Shown: positions 34,847 through 44,899 of the stretch, piece after piece
How positions within the stretch are numbered: position 1 is the first letter of the stretch
Layout of the letters: every line of letters begins with the position of its first letter
Source: Bacteroidales bacterium UBA1715
GTDB taxonomy: Bacteria > Bacteroidota > Bacteroidia > Bacteroidales > UBA1715
NCBI GenBank assembly: GCA_002317135.1
Contig: DCIX01000025.1
Coordinates: 186,001 to 250,000, forward strand
DNA length: 64,000 nucleotides
Direction: 5' to 3'
The notes under the pieces: generated by a model
What the model was told of the DNA's origin: nothing
What the model saw: only the letters and a program-made list of their open reading frames with translations
Database searches by the model: none
Position numbers and translations under genes: made by a program

Positions 34847-34991
34847 AAAAAAAGCGTGAAACTTACCGTCTCCCGCTCTATGAGGTGTTTGGCGTAACCT
34901 GAATACACGAAATAAGTAAAGCCCACGCCGTAGCATGAACATAGTCACTTATTTCTTTTGTATTCTATTATAGTCGCCAAACTTTCATAGA
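34847..34991 (-). ncRNA. 6S-like RNA candidate
   Basis: On the minus strand one long hairpin can form: TCTATGA with TCATAGA (34985-34991 / 34877-34883), GTTTGGCG with CGCCAAAC, an open central bubble (ACTATAATA opposite AGGTTA), then GAATAC/GTATTC and GAAATAAGT/ACTTATTTC, and a tip CATGC-TACG-GCGTG with a UNCG-type tetraloop. A long duplex with a central bubble is the hallmark of 6S RNA, which mimics an open promoter. It ends at a T run (complement of 34847-34853). A promoter-like TTTTG and TATTTC pair lies upstream. The gap has no coding potential. Confidence 0.6.
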
Positions 34992-35130
34992 GAAAGAAAT
35001 AAAGCTCAATGCTTCTAATATGTCAAAATCACATTTGTGATTCCTTTACAAATGTGATAATTATTTTCAAAAAAAGCAAATCAATCCGAGGATTAATTTG
35101 CTTTTTACATTCTAAATATATGATTCTCTA

Positions 35131-36390
35131 TTACTTAAAGTCTTTTAAGCCAGCGAAATCAAGAGTTGCAAATAAATCTTCAACTGTTTCTGCACGACGA
35201 ATCATTTTTACACTACCGTCTGTTCGTAACAAAAGTTCTGCGGAACGAAGTTTTCCATTATAGTTGAAACCCATTGCGTGGCCGTGTGCACCAGCATCGT
35301 GTATTGCAATAATATCGCCTATCTCAACTTCTGGCAATTCACGATGAATAGCAAATTTATCGTTGTTTTCACAAAGAGAACCTGTTACATCATAAACATG
35401 ATCACAAGCAGCATTTTCCTTACCTAAAACTGTAATATGATGATATGCGCCATACATACCTGGACGCATCAAGTTATTCATACTTGCATCTACACCTACA
35501 TAATCACGGAATGTATGTTTTAAGTGACGAACTGTTGTTACCAAATATCCGTAAGGTCCTGTAATAAAACGACCAGATTCCAAATACAATTTTACTGGAG
35601 CAAGACCATTTGGAACTAAGATAGACTCATATTCCTTACGAATACCTTCGCTAATCTTGAATACGTCAAGTTTCTTTTGTTCGGGACGATACGGAATACC
35701 AAGACCACCACCAAGATTGATAAAATCGAATTTTATACCTAATTGTTTATTGATTTTCACAACAAGATTGAAAAGAATTCGAGCTGTCTCAACAAAATAC
35801 TCTTCATTCAATTCATTAGAGGCAACCATTGTATGAATACCAAAGCGTTTAACGCCTTTTTCCTTCAACATTTTGTAGCCATCAAACAATTGGTTTTCCA
35901 TACAACCATATTTAGCTTCTTCTGGATTACCAATAATATCATTTCCCGACTTCAAACTTCCTGGATTATAACGGAAAGAAACCAATTCAGGAATGCCAGC
36001 ACATTTTTCCAAGAAAGCAACGTGCGAAATATCATCAAGATTGATGATTGCACCTAATTCTTTTGCCTTTTGAAATTCATAATCGCCCGTATCGTTCGAA
36101 GTAAACATAATGTTTTCGCCAACATTACCAACTTGCTCTGCAATCAATAATTCTGGATACGAACTACAGTCGCAACCGAAACCATGTTGAGCCAACAATT
36201 TAGCCAAATATGGATTTGGAGCAGCCTTTACAGCAAAATATTCATGAAAACCTTCATTCCAAGCAAATGCTTTTTTTAATTCCTCTGCATTTTCTATGAT
36301 TGCTTTTTCATCATAAATATGAAAAGGCGTTGGGAACTGTTTTATTATTTCTTGTATTTTTTCTTTTGAAAAAGGAAGTGTTTTTGCCAT
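35131..36390 (-). CDS. lysA: Diaminopimelate decarboxylase
   Basis: A 419-residue PLP enzyme (fold type III) converting meso-diaminopimelate to lysine. PLP lysine is Lys55 in YFAVKAAPNP; the PLP phosphate site is in FINLGGGLGIPY; the second-subunit residues are in VTGSLCENNDKFA and the final DAGAHGHAMGFNYN. A related carboxynorspermidine decarboxylase is the main alternative, but the CEN and DAGAH blocks favour LysA. The ATG at 36390 (MAKTLPFSKE) is used; upstream residues are not homologous. Confidence 0.9.
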   Translation of the reverse strand: MAKTLPFSKEKIQEIIKQFPTPFHIYDEKAIIENAEELKKAFAWNEGFHEYFAVKAAPNPYLAKLLAQHGFGCDCSSYPELLIAEQVGNVGENIMFTSNDTGDYEFQKAKELGAIINLDDISHVAFLEKCAGIPELVSFRYNPGSLKSGNDIIGNPEEAKYGCMENQLFDGYKMLKEKGVKRFGIHTMVASNELNEEYFVETARILFNLVVKINKQLGIKFDFINLGGGLGIPYRPEQKKLDVFKISEGIRKEYESILVPNGLAPVKLYLESGRFITGPYGYLVTTVRHLKHTFRDYVGVDASMNNLMRPGMYGAYHHITVLGKENAACDHVYDVTGSLCENNDKFAIHRELPEVEIGDIIAIHDAGAHGHAMGFNYNGKLRSAELLLRTDGSVKMIRRAETVEDLFATLDFAGLKDFK

Positions 36391-36544
36391 AATTCCAATT
36401 ATTAGTAATGCAAAATTAAAATTTCTCGTTCGAAATACAACCATTTCACATGATTTATCTTAAAGTATTTAATGTTTGTCAAACGACTTGTTCGAAAAGA
36501 AATTTACCTTAGAAAAAAAAGATTGAAATATTTTTCACATTTCT

Positions 36545-36575
36545 ATTGGAAATATAAAAAATAGAGTTACTTTTG
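36545..36575 (+). promoter_or_regulatory. Promoter of tRNA-Pro
   Basis: ATTG at 36545-36548 (consensus TTTG) and TACTTTTG at 36568-36575 (perfect TAnnTTTG) with 19 bp between; the start site should fall just before the tRNA at 36588. Confidence 0.65.
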
Positions 36576-36587
36576 CATCGTTAAAAA

Positions 36588-36662
36588 CGGGGTATAGTAC
36601 AGTCCGGTTAGTATGCTTGGTTTGGGACCAAGAGGTCGCAGGTTCGAATCCTGCTACCCCGA
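36588..36662 (+). tRNA. tRNA-Pro (anticodon TGG)
   Basis: Acceptor CGGGGTA pairs with TACCCCG (36655-36661) and A is the discriminator base. The anticodon arm is CTTGG / CCAAG with loop TTTGGGA, giving anticodon TGG. The T arm GCAGG-TTCGAAT-CCTGC is complete. CCA is not encoded. It is followed by a strong terminator. Confidence 0.97.
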
Positions 36663-36665
36663 CGC

Positions 36666-36697
36666 AAAAAGGAACAAGAAATTGTTCCTTTTTTTGT
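36666..36697 (+). terminator. Terminator of tRNA-Pro
   Basis: AAGGAACAA and TTGTTCCTT form a perfect stem around GAAA, followed by seven or more T residues. Confidence 0.9.
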
Positions 36698-36776
36698 TTT
36701 TATAGTACTTACACTACAAATAAAAACAGCATCCTAAAAATAGAATGCTGTTCCATAAATCCTCATTAAAAATCTG

Positions 36777-37907
36777 TTATTTTTTATACGAAATCTGACG
36801 AGTTATTGTTTTGGTCTTACCATTTTCTACAACCGTCAACGATGTCCAGTTTCCTTGTGCATCAAATTCGTATGTGTATTGGCAAACCGAACGGCCATTT
36901 ACACTTTTTACTACATAATCTTGGTCATTATATTCACATTGAAACATAGGAGTCATTTCGCCATTTTCTTGTTTTTTTTGAACTTTCATAATGCGATTTT
37001 TGCTATCGCGGTTCATTACACAGTAGTCGTAACGATAACCGTCATAACTTGAATATTCTAGCAAATTGCCAACTGAATCATACACCATAGTATTTGTTTC
37101 AGAACTAATAAGTGGAGGGTTTCTCTTTGCGCGTTTGAAATAGCCTTTATTTACTTTTGTCAATCTACCATTTTCATACAAATAAGTCGAACTTTCTACC
37201 ATCGGACTATTTGTATAGGATTTAATTTGTTGTTGTAAAGCGTTTTTCTTATAAGTAAAACTATATACAGCATCACGAGTATTATTGCTTGCAGTAACGA
37301 TTTTCTCCTTCATTGAGCCATTACCCTTATAGTCGTACAAATACATTGCGTCTATAGCCCATTCTTTCACCTTTGAATCATCCAAAATTTCTAACAAATA
37401 GATTCGTGGAGAAGTTAATGACTTACTCCATTCATCAAGGAAAACATAATCTTCAGTTACAATTAACTTTGATGAACTGTGTTGAGACATTGCAGCATTG
37501 TCGGAATGAGGATACAAACACGCTTCGCTTGCCACACGACCTTTTTTATCGTATGTGATTGCAATAATTTTATCTACAAGGTTAACCACCTCTACTTTAC
37601 CTTTTGAATTGTACGTTAACTTACAAAGAGTTTTGCCCGCACTTGTAATTTCTTTTAGTTGATTTTGTTCGTTGTATACACACACATATTGAACGTCATC
37701 TTTTTGCACGATAATTTGTTCAACAGAATTCTCCACCAATGAAAATCCAAAGTTTAATTGGATGATTGCCGACAAAGAATACTCCGGACGGTTTGACATT
37801 AAATTCTTTGGAGAAAACGTTGTAGATACTTCGTCTGCAGTCATCATTTGAGCAAACGAACAAAAAGAAAAGAAAACTAAAACAAAAAAACTAACAATCT
37901 GTTTCAT
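36777..37907 (-). CDS. Secreted protein with YD/RHS-like strand repeats
   Basis: A 376-residue exported protein (signal peptide MKQIVSFFVLVFFSFCSFAQ, then mature MMTADEV). The body is a run of short strand pairs rich in Y, N, G and K, such as LTYNSKGKVEVV, ITYDKKGRVASE, YDSVGNLLEYSSYDG and TYEFDAQGNWTSLTV, which resemble YD repeats. This suggests a beta-rich superstructure. The ATG at 37907 is preferred over an upstream alternative. Function unknown. Confidence 0.7.
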   Translation of the reverse strand: MKQIVSFFVLVFFSFCSFAQMMTADEVSTTFSPKNLMSNRPEYSLSAIIQLNFGFSLVENSVEQIIVQKDDVQYVCVYNEQNQLKEITSAGKTLCKLTYNSKGKVEVVNLVDKIIAITYDKKGRVASEACLYPHSDNAAMSQHSSSKLIVTEDYVFLDEWSKSLTSPRIYLLEILDDSKVKEWAIDAMYLYDYKGNGSMKEKIVTASNNTRDAVYSFTYKKNALQQQIKSYTNSPMVESSTYLYENGRLTKVNKGYFKRAKRNPPLISSETNTMVYDSVGNLLEYSSYDGYRYDYCVMNRDSKNRIMKVQKKQENGEMTPMFQCEYNDQDYVVKSVNGRSVCQYTYEFDAQGNWTSLTVVENGKTKTITRQISYKK

Positions 37908-37920
37908 TATAATCCTATAT

Positions 37921-37957
37921 AAAAAAAGAAAGGCCACCCTTTTTAGGACAGCCTTTC
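37921..37957 (-). terminator. Terminator of the 1715-residue gene
   Basis: GAAAGGC and GCCTTTC form the outer stem; inner GTCC/GG pairs add stability; the minus strand then shows seven T residues. Confidence 0.85.
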
Positions 37958-37966
37958 AATTACAAA

Positions 37967-40900
37967 TTATTTCTTTATAAAACTTGCCTTTGCTTTTACC
38001 TTATGGCTATTTGAAACAAGTATGTAATACAAGCCTGAAGTCAAATTATTTAGAGCAATTTCTTGATTTTCAGAATCAGCAGAAAGAGTCATTACAATCT
38101 TACCTGTTGCAGCAACAACTTGAATCAAATCGCCTTCGCTAACACCTGCAACAGTTACTACAGAACTTGCAACTGAAGGATATGCAACGATTTCATTTTC
38201 TACAACATCATCAACTGCAGTTGTTGCCATGTGATATTCAAAATTTGGAACATCAGCACCATACGCAGATGTCAATGAATTACCTTTGTATACTACGATA
38301 ATGTCGTTAGGATCATCAATATATGAACCAAGGGATATAATTATTCTATTTGGATTTAATGGCCATGTGGCAATGTTTTTCACATTGTACATAGGAATTG
38401 TTTTTCCATATACATACAATTCTGAATATACATTAGGAGCTGGCTCACTCATATCTTCTGCAAAATCAAGATACAACTGATCGCCCTTCATGCTCATTGT
38501 AATAGAAACAATTTCAGGAACTTTTGTTACAACAACCACCATTCTGTCACTCAAAGCTGTATTGTTAGAATAAGAGACTGAGATAGCAGTACTACCAGCT
38601 TGTTTTGCTTCAATCATACCTGAGCCATAAACTTGTGCAACAGAGTTATTTGAAGAAGTCCAAGTAAAGTTTGTATAGTCAGAAGTTGCACCTACAGGGT
38701 TAAGAATCAAGTTTGGAGTATATTTTTGACCTTCAACCAAGTAAATCTTATCAGATTCAAATGCAACTTTTGTCAATTCATTCTTAATCTCAGAGTTCAA
38801 GAAGGCATCGATAGCATTTTGCAATGTCAACACAGCAGAATTTATAATTGCCTGATTTGTTGTATTGCTATTCAAAACAGTGTTTGCAGCAGCTATTTCG
38901 TTTTGCAACATATTGAAACTTTCAGCTGGGATATTACCTACAGAATTTCCTTTCTTTGATTCATTTATAGATGCCGTTGTTATAGCATCTTGAATCTTTT
39001 GTTGCAATTTAGACAAATCAACTCCGTCGATTTTGCTTGCCAAGAATGTATCCATAGCATCGCGCAATGTTTGTGTTTGTTTATCTAACTCAGCTTGAGT
39101 GTATGATGTATAGTCATCATAGTAACTTTGAGCAACGCGAATTGCTTGAGTTAGAATTAACTTAGCAGAAGAAGGATACATATTATCATCTGCATACATA
39201 GAAGAGATGTTGTTTGCAAGAGCAAGTGCTTCACCCAATTCCGATCTATCAACAGTTAAACCTTTTGTTACCGTAATTTTTGTTGTTGCTGAATTTGAAC
39301 AGCCATTCAAATCTTCGTAAGTGTATGTTATAGTATAAACGCCTACACCAACGGCAGGATTAAACTTAGAGCCTGTAATGCCATTTCCGCTAAATACACC
39401 ATCTGCAGGAGAAGCCGATATTGCAACAGGGGCATCGTCTGTTGTCAAAGCATCTACCGAAGAAACCGACACAGAAGGTAATTCATTCACATACAAAGTA
39501 ATCTTTGTTGCAGGACTTTGGCACGTTGCCTTTTGGGCTACATAATAATAATATGTACCAGCAGTAGCAGCTGATGGAGTAAATGTTTTAGATGTTCCAA
39601 CGGCTTTTGTCAAAGCTGCATCAGAGTACCAAGTCACTGAATTTGTTGCACTCGTTGTGAACGATGGTGCTGTTTCGCCAGCACATACAGACTGTTCTTC
39701 TTTTGCGACAACTGGTGCTGGTAAATCACAATCAGAAATTTGCAAACTAACAGGAGTCTTTTCTGACGAACAACCTGTTGATCCGTTAGACACAACAACA
39801 TAATATGTATATGTACCTACTTCAGTTTGTTTAGTAGCGTAACTACTACCCGTGCCTACTTCCGCATTATTATAGAACCAAGTTACCGTATTACTTGTAC
39901 TTGTTGTAACCTTTAAATTAGGAATTGAAGAACCAGCTGTTACTGTTACATCTGCAACAGAAAATTCAGGAGCATCATTTACAGTGTAAGTAACAGTTGT
40001 TGCTTGGCTATAGCAACCATCAGCATATTGTTTTGCAATATAAGTACCAGCAACTGCAGGAGCGTATGTATTACCTTTTGCAAGCTCTGTGTTATTAGCA
40101 TCATACCATATAGAAACAACATCGGAAGTAAACATTCCCTTTTCACCGTCGCAAACCGATACATTTGCAACAGATGGTTTAGCAGGAATAGCATTTTCAA
40201 TCAAAGTTGCAGTTACTTTTGTACTTATGCAACCAGATTTTTCAAGATAAACTGAATATTTTCCTGCTTTTGCAGTAGAGAACGAATTTGTTGTGCTTAC
40301 CGTTTTTCCAGTCTCATCTTCCCATACCCACGATGCTGTTGCATCGCCAGTAGCAGAGAATGTAACTGCTTCACTACTACCTGCACAAATTGATTGAGTT
40401 GCATTTACCAATCTTGGAGCAGACAAGTCGCAAGGTTTCGTAACAGTAAGAACAACTTCAGCAGACTTTGTTGTTCCATCTTCAGAGGTAACAGTTACTG
40501 TAATTGTTACCTCTGTGTTGCCATCCACATCCGAAGCAGAAGCAACACCATCAACTACTGATACAGCAGATGAAGATGATTTCCAAGTAATTTCTTTTAT
40601 AGACGCATCCGAAGGATTTATTACGAGATTCTTTGACAAGTCAATTGATTTTCCTTCCGACACAGTTAAATCTTTTGTATTATTGAATGCTACTGATTCA
40701 ACAGGAGCGACAACTGTTATTTCACAAGTAACAGATTTTGTTTTAGTATATGTTGAAGTCGCAGTAATTGTAGCTATTCCTGCACCAACAGCAGTTATTT
40801 TACCATCGGCGTCCACAGTTACAACCTTAGTATTTGAAGAAGTCCAAGAAACTGTTTTTGGAGCAGTTGCAGGAGAAATTTCAACCACAAAATTTTCGTA

Positions 40901-43114
40901 CACATCACCTTTATTCAAAGAAAGTTCAGTTGTATTTAATGTAATGGTTTCTACAGCAGGAGCTTCGCAATTATCTATAGAGAATGTTTCGGAAGCCGTA
41001 CCATAACAGCCATTATTATCTTCATAAGTATAAGAAACTGTGTGAGAACCTGATGACAAATTTGCTGGAACGAAATCCTCTGCAATTATATCATCAATTG
41101 TAAAATCACCACCAGTCAAATCTGCAGAAAGGACAACTGTTTCTTTCGAGTCCGAGCAATAAGATTTTTCAATTGAAATAACTGGTTCTGGCAATGCATT
41201 TACCGTCAACGTTGCAGTAGCCTTCTCGCTCACACAACCATTCACGATTTGTTCTACACTATATACATATTCTTTAGCATCAGTTACAGATACAGTTTGA
41301 ATTGATTCTGTTCCTTTTGCAAGACCATTCTCGTCATACCATTGAAGAGAAGCTCCAGAAGCAAGGCTACCAGACATTCTTACAATATAATTAGCAGTTG
41401 AACCAAGACAAGCATTTGTTGCATCGGTTTTTGGAGCTGCAGGTTTCGCAATTGAAGCAATTGTTACCGAAGCACGAGGACCTTCACAACCAGGATTTTG
41501 TGATGCGTAATATGTACCAACTGCTGTTGGAGTATATGTAGCACCTGTACCAAGTTTTTTACCACCAGTCGCAGCATCGTACCAAACAATATTTGTACCT
41601 GTTGCAGTCAATGCAGGGAAATCAGTAGAACCTTCACAAACAGCATCAACATCTGCAATCGAAGGAGCCTCTGTAGAACAAGATGTAACCGAGAATGTTA
41701 CTGCGACATAGTCGCTTTCACAAGATGATTCTGTGTTAGTTACATAGAATGTATACACTTTCTCAGATGCAGTAGAAACAGATGGTGTATATGTTGCACC
41801 TGTACCTAATTTTGACTTAGACTCATCGTACCAAGTAATAGTACCTGAAGCAGAAGCCTCAAGAGCAGGAACAGTTCCACCTACCTCAACAGTTGCAGGA
41901 GTAGCAGTTGGAGTTGTAGGAGTTGTAACCGTAATATCAACATCTTCGCTTGCCGAGCAACCATCCACTATAACAGAATAGGTAAGAGTACTTGAACCTT
42001 TTTCAGGAGAGAAAGATGAGCCTGTAACACCTTTACCAGACCAAGTTCCACCTGTTGGAGTAGCAGTCAAAGTTTGTGCAGCATCTGCCGAGCACATTGT
42101 CGTTTGTACTGCTGACAAATCTATTGTTGGAAGAGCATTTATTGTCAAAGTAACCTTTTGTCTTGCAACACTTTCGCAAGTCCCATCATTTTTAGATACA
42201 TAATAGTCAGTTGTGCCTGCAGTTGTTTTCTTTGGATCAAATGTATTTCCTTCGAACAATGCAGTACCACCTGTTGCTGTTGAATACCATACCGCTTTTG
42301 CAGCCTTGTCGGCAAAAACAGCCGAAAGAACCATTTTTTCATCACCAACGCAATAAGCAGCATCTGAAACTTCCGTAACTGTTGGAGCTGTAGCCGTACA
42401 ACTTTCTTGAACGAATGTAACTGTGTACTCTGTTTTTGTTCCATCTTCGGCTGTAACTGTAATTGTTGCAACAGCCTTACCATCTTTGTCGAAACTTGTT
42501 GCAGCAACAACTGCAGCTTTTGCTCTTGAATCAGTTGCAATGGCTTCGTAAGCAGAAGATGCAGGAAGTTCTGCTCCAAAAGGAACAGATATTTCATATT
42601 CAGTAGTTGCAGGTGAGAAGCTTGGAGTTAGCGTTTGAGAAGTAATTGTCAACGACTCCAATTCACTATTTGTATTTGGTTTACCTATGATGTAATCGAA
42701 AATTTCGCCTGCAGAATTTGTCATTAATGTACCATATACAACATGGTCAATCAATTTACTTGCAGAGTTGTCCCACACTTTCCATTCAACTTCTTCTGGT
42801 TCAGAAGTTGAGCCAGTCATATCCGAAGCATCGCCGCCTTGAATAACAGAAGAAACATACAATTTTCCATCATATGCGAACACTTTGGCAACCATTCTAC
42901 ATTCGTTACCAACGAAGGCACCAATGTAATCGCCTTCTTCAACCGTTATTGGGAAAGTTGCATCATACTCATTGATTTTTACCGTACCAATAAACGCAGT
43001 CGAACTTGTGTAATTCACACGAGTCCAAGTTGGATCTGATGCTAAAACCGAAACCGAGAACATCGTAGCAAATGCTACTGACATTATTTTTGAAACTATT
43101 TGTAAAAATTTCAT
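37967..43114 (-). CDS. Giant T9SS-secreted Ig-like adhesin
   Basis: A 1715-residue secreted protein. Signal peptide about 1-25. An N-terminal region is followed by a cadherin-like segment (EYEISVPFGAELP, ~170), then a series of Ig-like domains with the repeated pattern VWYDAATGG / GTYYASQ and central CEG or CSS cysteines, two Big_2-type domains (~760-930), more Ig-like units to ~1330, a helical FIVAR-like stretch (~1340-1480), another Big_2 unit, and a C-terminal type A sorting domain ending in KKK-like FIKK. This is the design of large Bacteroidota surface adhesins exported by the type IX system. Composition is Thr/Ser/Val-rich. Confidence 0.88.
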   Translation of the reverse strand: MKFLQIVSKIMSVAFATMFSVSVLASDPTWTRVNYTSSTAFIGTVKINEYDATFPITVEEGDYIGAFVGNECRMVAKVFAYDGKLYVSSVIQGGDASDMTGSTSEPEEVEWKVWDNSASKLIDHVVYGTLMTNSAGEIFDYIIGKPNTNSELESLTITSQTLTPSFSPATTEYEISVPFGAELPASSAYEAIATDSRAKAAVVAATSFDKDGKAVATITVTAEDGTKTEYTVTFVQESCTATAPTVTEVSDAAYCVGDEKMVLSAVFADKAAKAVWYSTATGGTALFEGNTFDPKKTTAGTTDYYVSKNDGTCESVARQKVTLTINALPTIDLSAVQTTMCSADAAQTLTATPTGGTWSGKGVTGSSFSPEKGSSTLTYSVIVDGCSASEDVDITVTTPTTPTATPATVEVGGTVPALEASASGTITWYDESKSKLGTGATYTPSVSTASEKVYTFYVTNTESSCESDYVAVTFSVTSCSTEAPSIADVDAVCEGSTDFPALTATGTNIVWYDAATGGKKLGTGATYTPTAVGTYYASQNPGCEGPRASVTIASIAKPAAPKTDATNACLGSTANYIVRMSGSLASGASLQWYDENGLAKGTESIQTVSVTDAKEYVYSVEQIVNGCVSEKATATLTVNALPEPVISIEKSYCSDSKETVVLSADLTGGDFTIDDIIAEDFVPANLSSGSHTVSYTYEDNNGCYGTASETFSIDNCEAPAVETITLNTTELSLNKGDVYENFVVEISPATAPKTVSWTSSNTKVVTVDADGKITAVGAGIATITATSTYTKTKSVTCEITVVAPVESVAFNNTKDLTVSEGKSIDLSKNLVINPSDASIKEITWKSSSSAVSVVDGVASASDVDGNTEVTITVTVTSEDGTTKSAEVVLTVTKPCDLSAPRLVNATQSICAGSSEAVTFSATGDATASWVWEDETGKTVSTTNSFSTAKAGKYSVYLEKSGCISTKVTATLIENAIPAKPSVANVSVCDGEKGMFTSDVVSIWYDANNTELAKGNTYAPAVAGTYIAKQYADGCYSQATTVTYTVNDAPEFSVADVTVTAGSSIPNLKVTTSTSNTVTWFYNNAEVGTGSSYATKQTEVGTYTYYVVVSNGSTGCSSEKTPVSLQISDCDLPAPVVAKEEQSVCAGETAPSFTTSATNSVTWYSDAALTKAVGTSKTFTPSAATAGTYYYYVAQKATCQSPATKITLYVNELPSVSVSSVDALTTDDAPVAISASPADGVFSGNGITGSKFNPAVGVGVYTITYTYEDLNGCSNSATTKITVTKGLTVDRSELGEALALANNISSMYADDNMYPSSAKLILTQAIRVAQSYYDDYTSYTQAELDKQTQTLRDAMDTFLASKIDGVDLSKLQQKIQDAITTASINESKKGNSVGNIPAESFNMLQNEIAAANTVLNSNTTNQAIINSAVLTLQNAIDAFLNSEIKNELTKVAFESDKIYLVEGQKYTPNLILNPVGATSDYTNFTWTSSNNSVAQVYGSGMIEAKQAGSTAISVSYSNNTALSDRMVVVVTKVPEIVSITMSMKGDQLYLDFAEDMSEPAPNVYSELYVYGKTIPMYNVKNIATWPLNPNRIIISLGSYIDDPNDIIVVYKGNSLTSAYGADVPNFEYHMATTAVDDVVENEIVAYPSVASSVVTVAGVSEGDLIQVVAATGKIVMTLSADSENQEIALNNLTSGLYYILVSNSHKVKAKASFIKK

Positions 43115-43248
43115 ACCTTTTGAAATATAAGTTTGTAAAAATAAGAAAAATCAAAATTTCCACCAAATTCGTATTCCATAAAAAATACCAACGAACAAGA
43201 AATTTCAACTTTTTACAAACATTAGACAATCGAAACAGTAAAATCCCT

Positions 43249-43437
43249 TTATGCAGACAACAAAAAAGGCAAGCGTTTGTCGCCTGCCTTCATTTTATTT
43301 CTGTCATACACTTTTTTCGACTTGTGAATCCGTTGATGTTGCAACGGATGTCCGTACAAGGAAATTTCCAATTCCCTGCTTGCTTTACGATTGGCACGTA
43401 GATAGTCGTCCTTCGTAATTGTTTTATTCCGTTTCAT
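43249..43437 (-). CDS. Small conserved basic protein
   Basis: A 62-residue protein, MKRNKTITKDDYLRANRKAS at the N-terminus, then LYGHPLQHQRIHKSKKVYDRNK. A family of such short, very basic proteins is widespread in Bacteroidales with unknown role. The transcription terminator (43262-43290) lies inside the last ~14 codons, so part of the hairpin is coding. Confidence 0.75.
   Translation of the reverse strand: MKRNKTITKDDYLRANRKASRELEISLYGHPLQHQRIHKSKKVYDRNKMKAGDKRLPFLLSA
43262..43290 (-). terminator. Terminator embedded in the 3' end of the 62-residue gene
   Basis: AAGGCAGGCG and CGCTTGCCTT (minus strand) pair around ACAAA with one G-U, followed by TTTTTTG. The stop codon lies about 10 bp beyond the hairpin, so termination would truncate the message unless ribosomes melt it. 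Confidence 0.7.
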
Positions 43438-43447
43438 AACAAAAAAT

Positions 43448-44002
43448 TTATTTCAAACTTGAGTATTGGTTTTGCCAATTAGGATCTTGCATATCTTTAA
43501 TCAACCTCCACATATCTTCACCGTAGAAAAATTGATCTAGACCATTATAGTGATAATTGCGTTTTAGGAAAGCAAGTTGTGCATCACTCGGCATAAAATC
43601 TTTTCCTGCCCATCCTTTTTCATTGCTTCCATCGTATGGATATTCAGCATAGCGGAGTTTCCATAAATTATCGAATGTAGAAGCAGATATTTTCTTTTCT
43701 TCCAACAAATTCTTCTTTTCCGGATTCGCCTTCGAAACCATTTCACCAGCCACTTGACTCATAAATTGTTCTCTCGAAAGCCAAGTAATTTTTTGTTCAC
43801 CAGTTGATTTTATCTGAATAAAGCCATAGCGAACAAACCCCATGTGCGTGGTAATCAAACTAATACCAAAATAGCCAGTAACCGTAACCCGCAATTCTGG
43901 ATTATTTTCTTTCTGAATAAAGATATTATTGTTTTGAGCCACTCCCGACAAAGCGATTGATGCAAGCAACAACACCAAGATATTTCGAACTATACTCTTC
44001 AT
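43448..44002 (-). CDS. Secreted protein of unknown function
   Basis: A 184-residue exported protein (signal peptide to about residue 22, ending GVAQ). The mature part is compact with Trp and Tyr residues in YPYDGSNEKGWAGKDFMP and FFYGEDMWRLIKDM. No family comes to mind. It lies 10 bp upstream of the small basic protein gene on the same strand. Confidence 0.65.
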   Translation of the reverse strand: MKSIVRNILVLLLASIALSGVAQNNNIFIQKENNPELRVTVTGYFGISLITTHMGFVRYGFIQIKSTGEQKITWLSREQFMSQVAGEMVSKANPEKKNLLEEKKISASTFDNLWKLRYAEYPYDGSNEKGWAGKDFMPSDAQLAFLKRNYHYNGLDQFFYGEDMWRLIKDMQDPNWQNQYSSLK

Positions 44003-44059
44003 AATTTTTCGCGAAAATAATTAAAAATCAAAGAGTAAGCAAAATTCAAGCCAAAATCA

Positions 44060-44815
44060 TTACCAACATTTTGCGCAATAGGTACTTTCTGTAGCTTTTT
44101 CCTGTGCATCAGGCAGAATTGAGAAGAAATCTATACCCGTAAGTTTTTCAACCTCATCAACTGTAACCATATACTCTGTCAATGGTTTATGGCCTGCTTC
44201 GTTTTTGAAAATAAAACCAATTGTTTCGACACCCTTGTCTGTAAAACGAAGTAACACTTTAAAGAAGGCGTCAGGAACTGCAATTTTATTTGTGCCAATT
44301 GTTTGTGGTTTCTTTGACACCAATGGACCACAAACTACATAAATAGACTGATAATATCCTGCACACACACGAACTTTTTCTTCCAAAATTCGCCAATCGC
44401 CACCGTTCAAATTTGGATTTTGCGGGCATATATTCGACAAGTAAAAGCTTTCCATCATCGCCTCTTTGCTCCATTTCATATCGCCAGCAGGAGCCATGTG
44501 ACCACGGTCATATCCAGAGCCAGAATAGTCGTATGTACTTATCACAACACCTTCGGCCTCAGGATCTGGGAAGAAAGCATTGCCCTTACGAGAAACTGTA
44601 CCTTTAACCTCTTCGGCGGTTAATTCATACGCAACCCAATTTGGAATATGCAGTTGTGGATTGTAACTTACCGTATAACCAGTATGTTCTATAATTTGAC
44701 TAGAACGCTTATCACCAATAGATGCAATTCCAGACAATGGTATTACAAACGGTTGTGAAACAGCAATAGAACTTACAAATACAGAAAAAATTAGACCAAG
44801 AAAACGATTTATCAT
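44060..44815 (-). CDS. Secreted DNA/RNA non-specific endonuclease
   Basis: A 251-residue exported nuclease of the beta-beta-alpha-metal (NUC1) family. Signal peptide about 1-21. The catalytic motif DRGHMAP is at 103-109 (His106), with the metal asparagine in NICPQNPNLNGGDW downstream. It would digest nucleic acid outside the cell for nutrition or in competition. Length fits the family. It stands alone upstream of the 43448-44002 gene. Confidence 0.92.
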   Translation of the reverse strand: MINRFLGLIFSVFVSSIAVSQPFVIPLSGIASIGDKRSSQIIEHTGYTVSYNPQLHIPNWVAYELTAEEVKGTVSRKGNAFFPDPEAEGVVISTYDYSGSGYDRGHMAPAGDMKWSKEAMMESFYLSNICPQNPNLNGGDWRILEEKVRVCAGYYQSIYVVCGPLVSKKPQTIGTNKIAVPDAFFKVLLRFTDKGVETIGFIFKNEAGHKPLTEYMVTVDEVEKLTGIDFFSILPDAQEKATESTYCAKCW

Positions 44816-44899
44816 AAGTCAATATATTTATGGATGTTTTGTACAAAAATATGCTTTTTCAATTGACAATCTTTCGAAAAACAAATGATTATCTATTTT

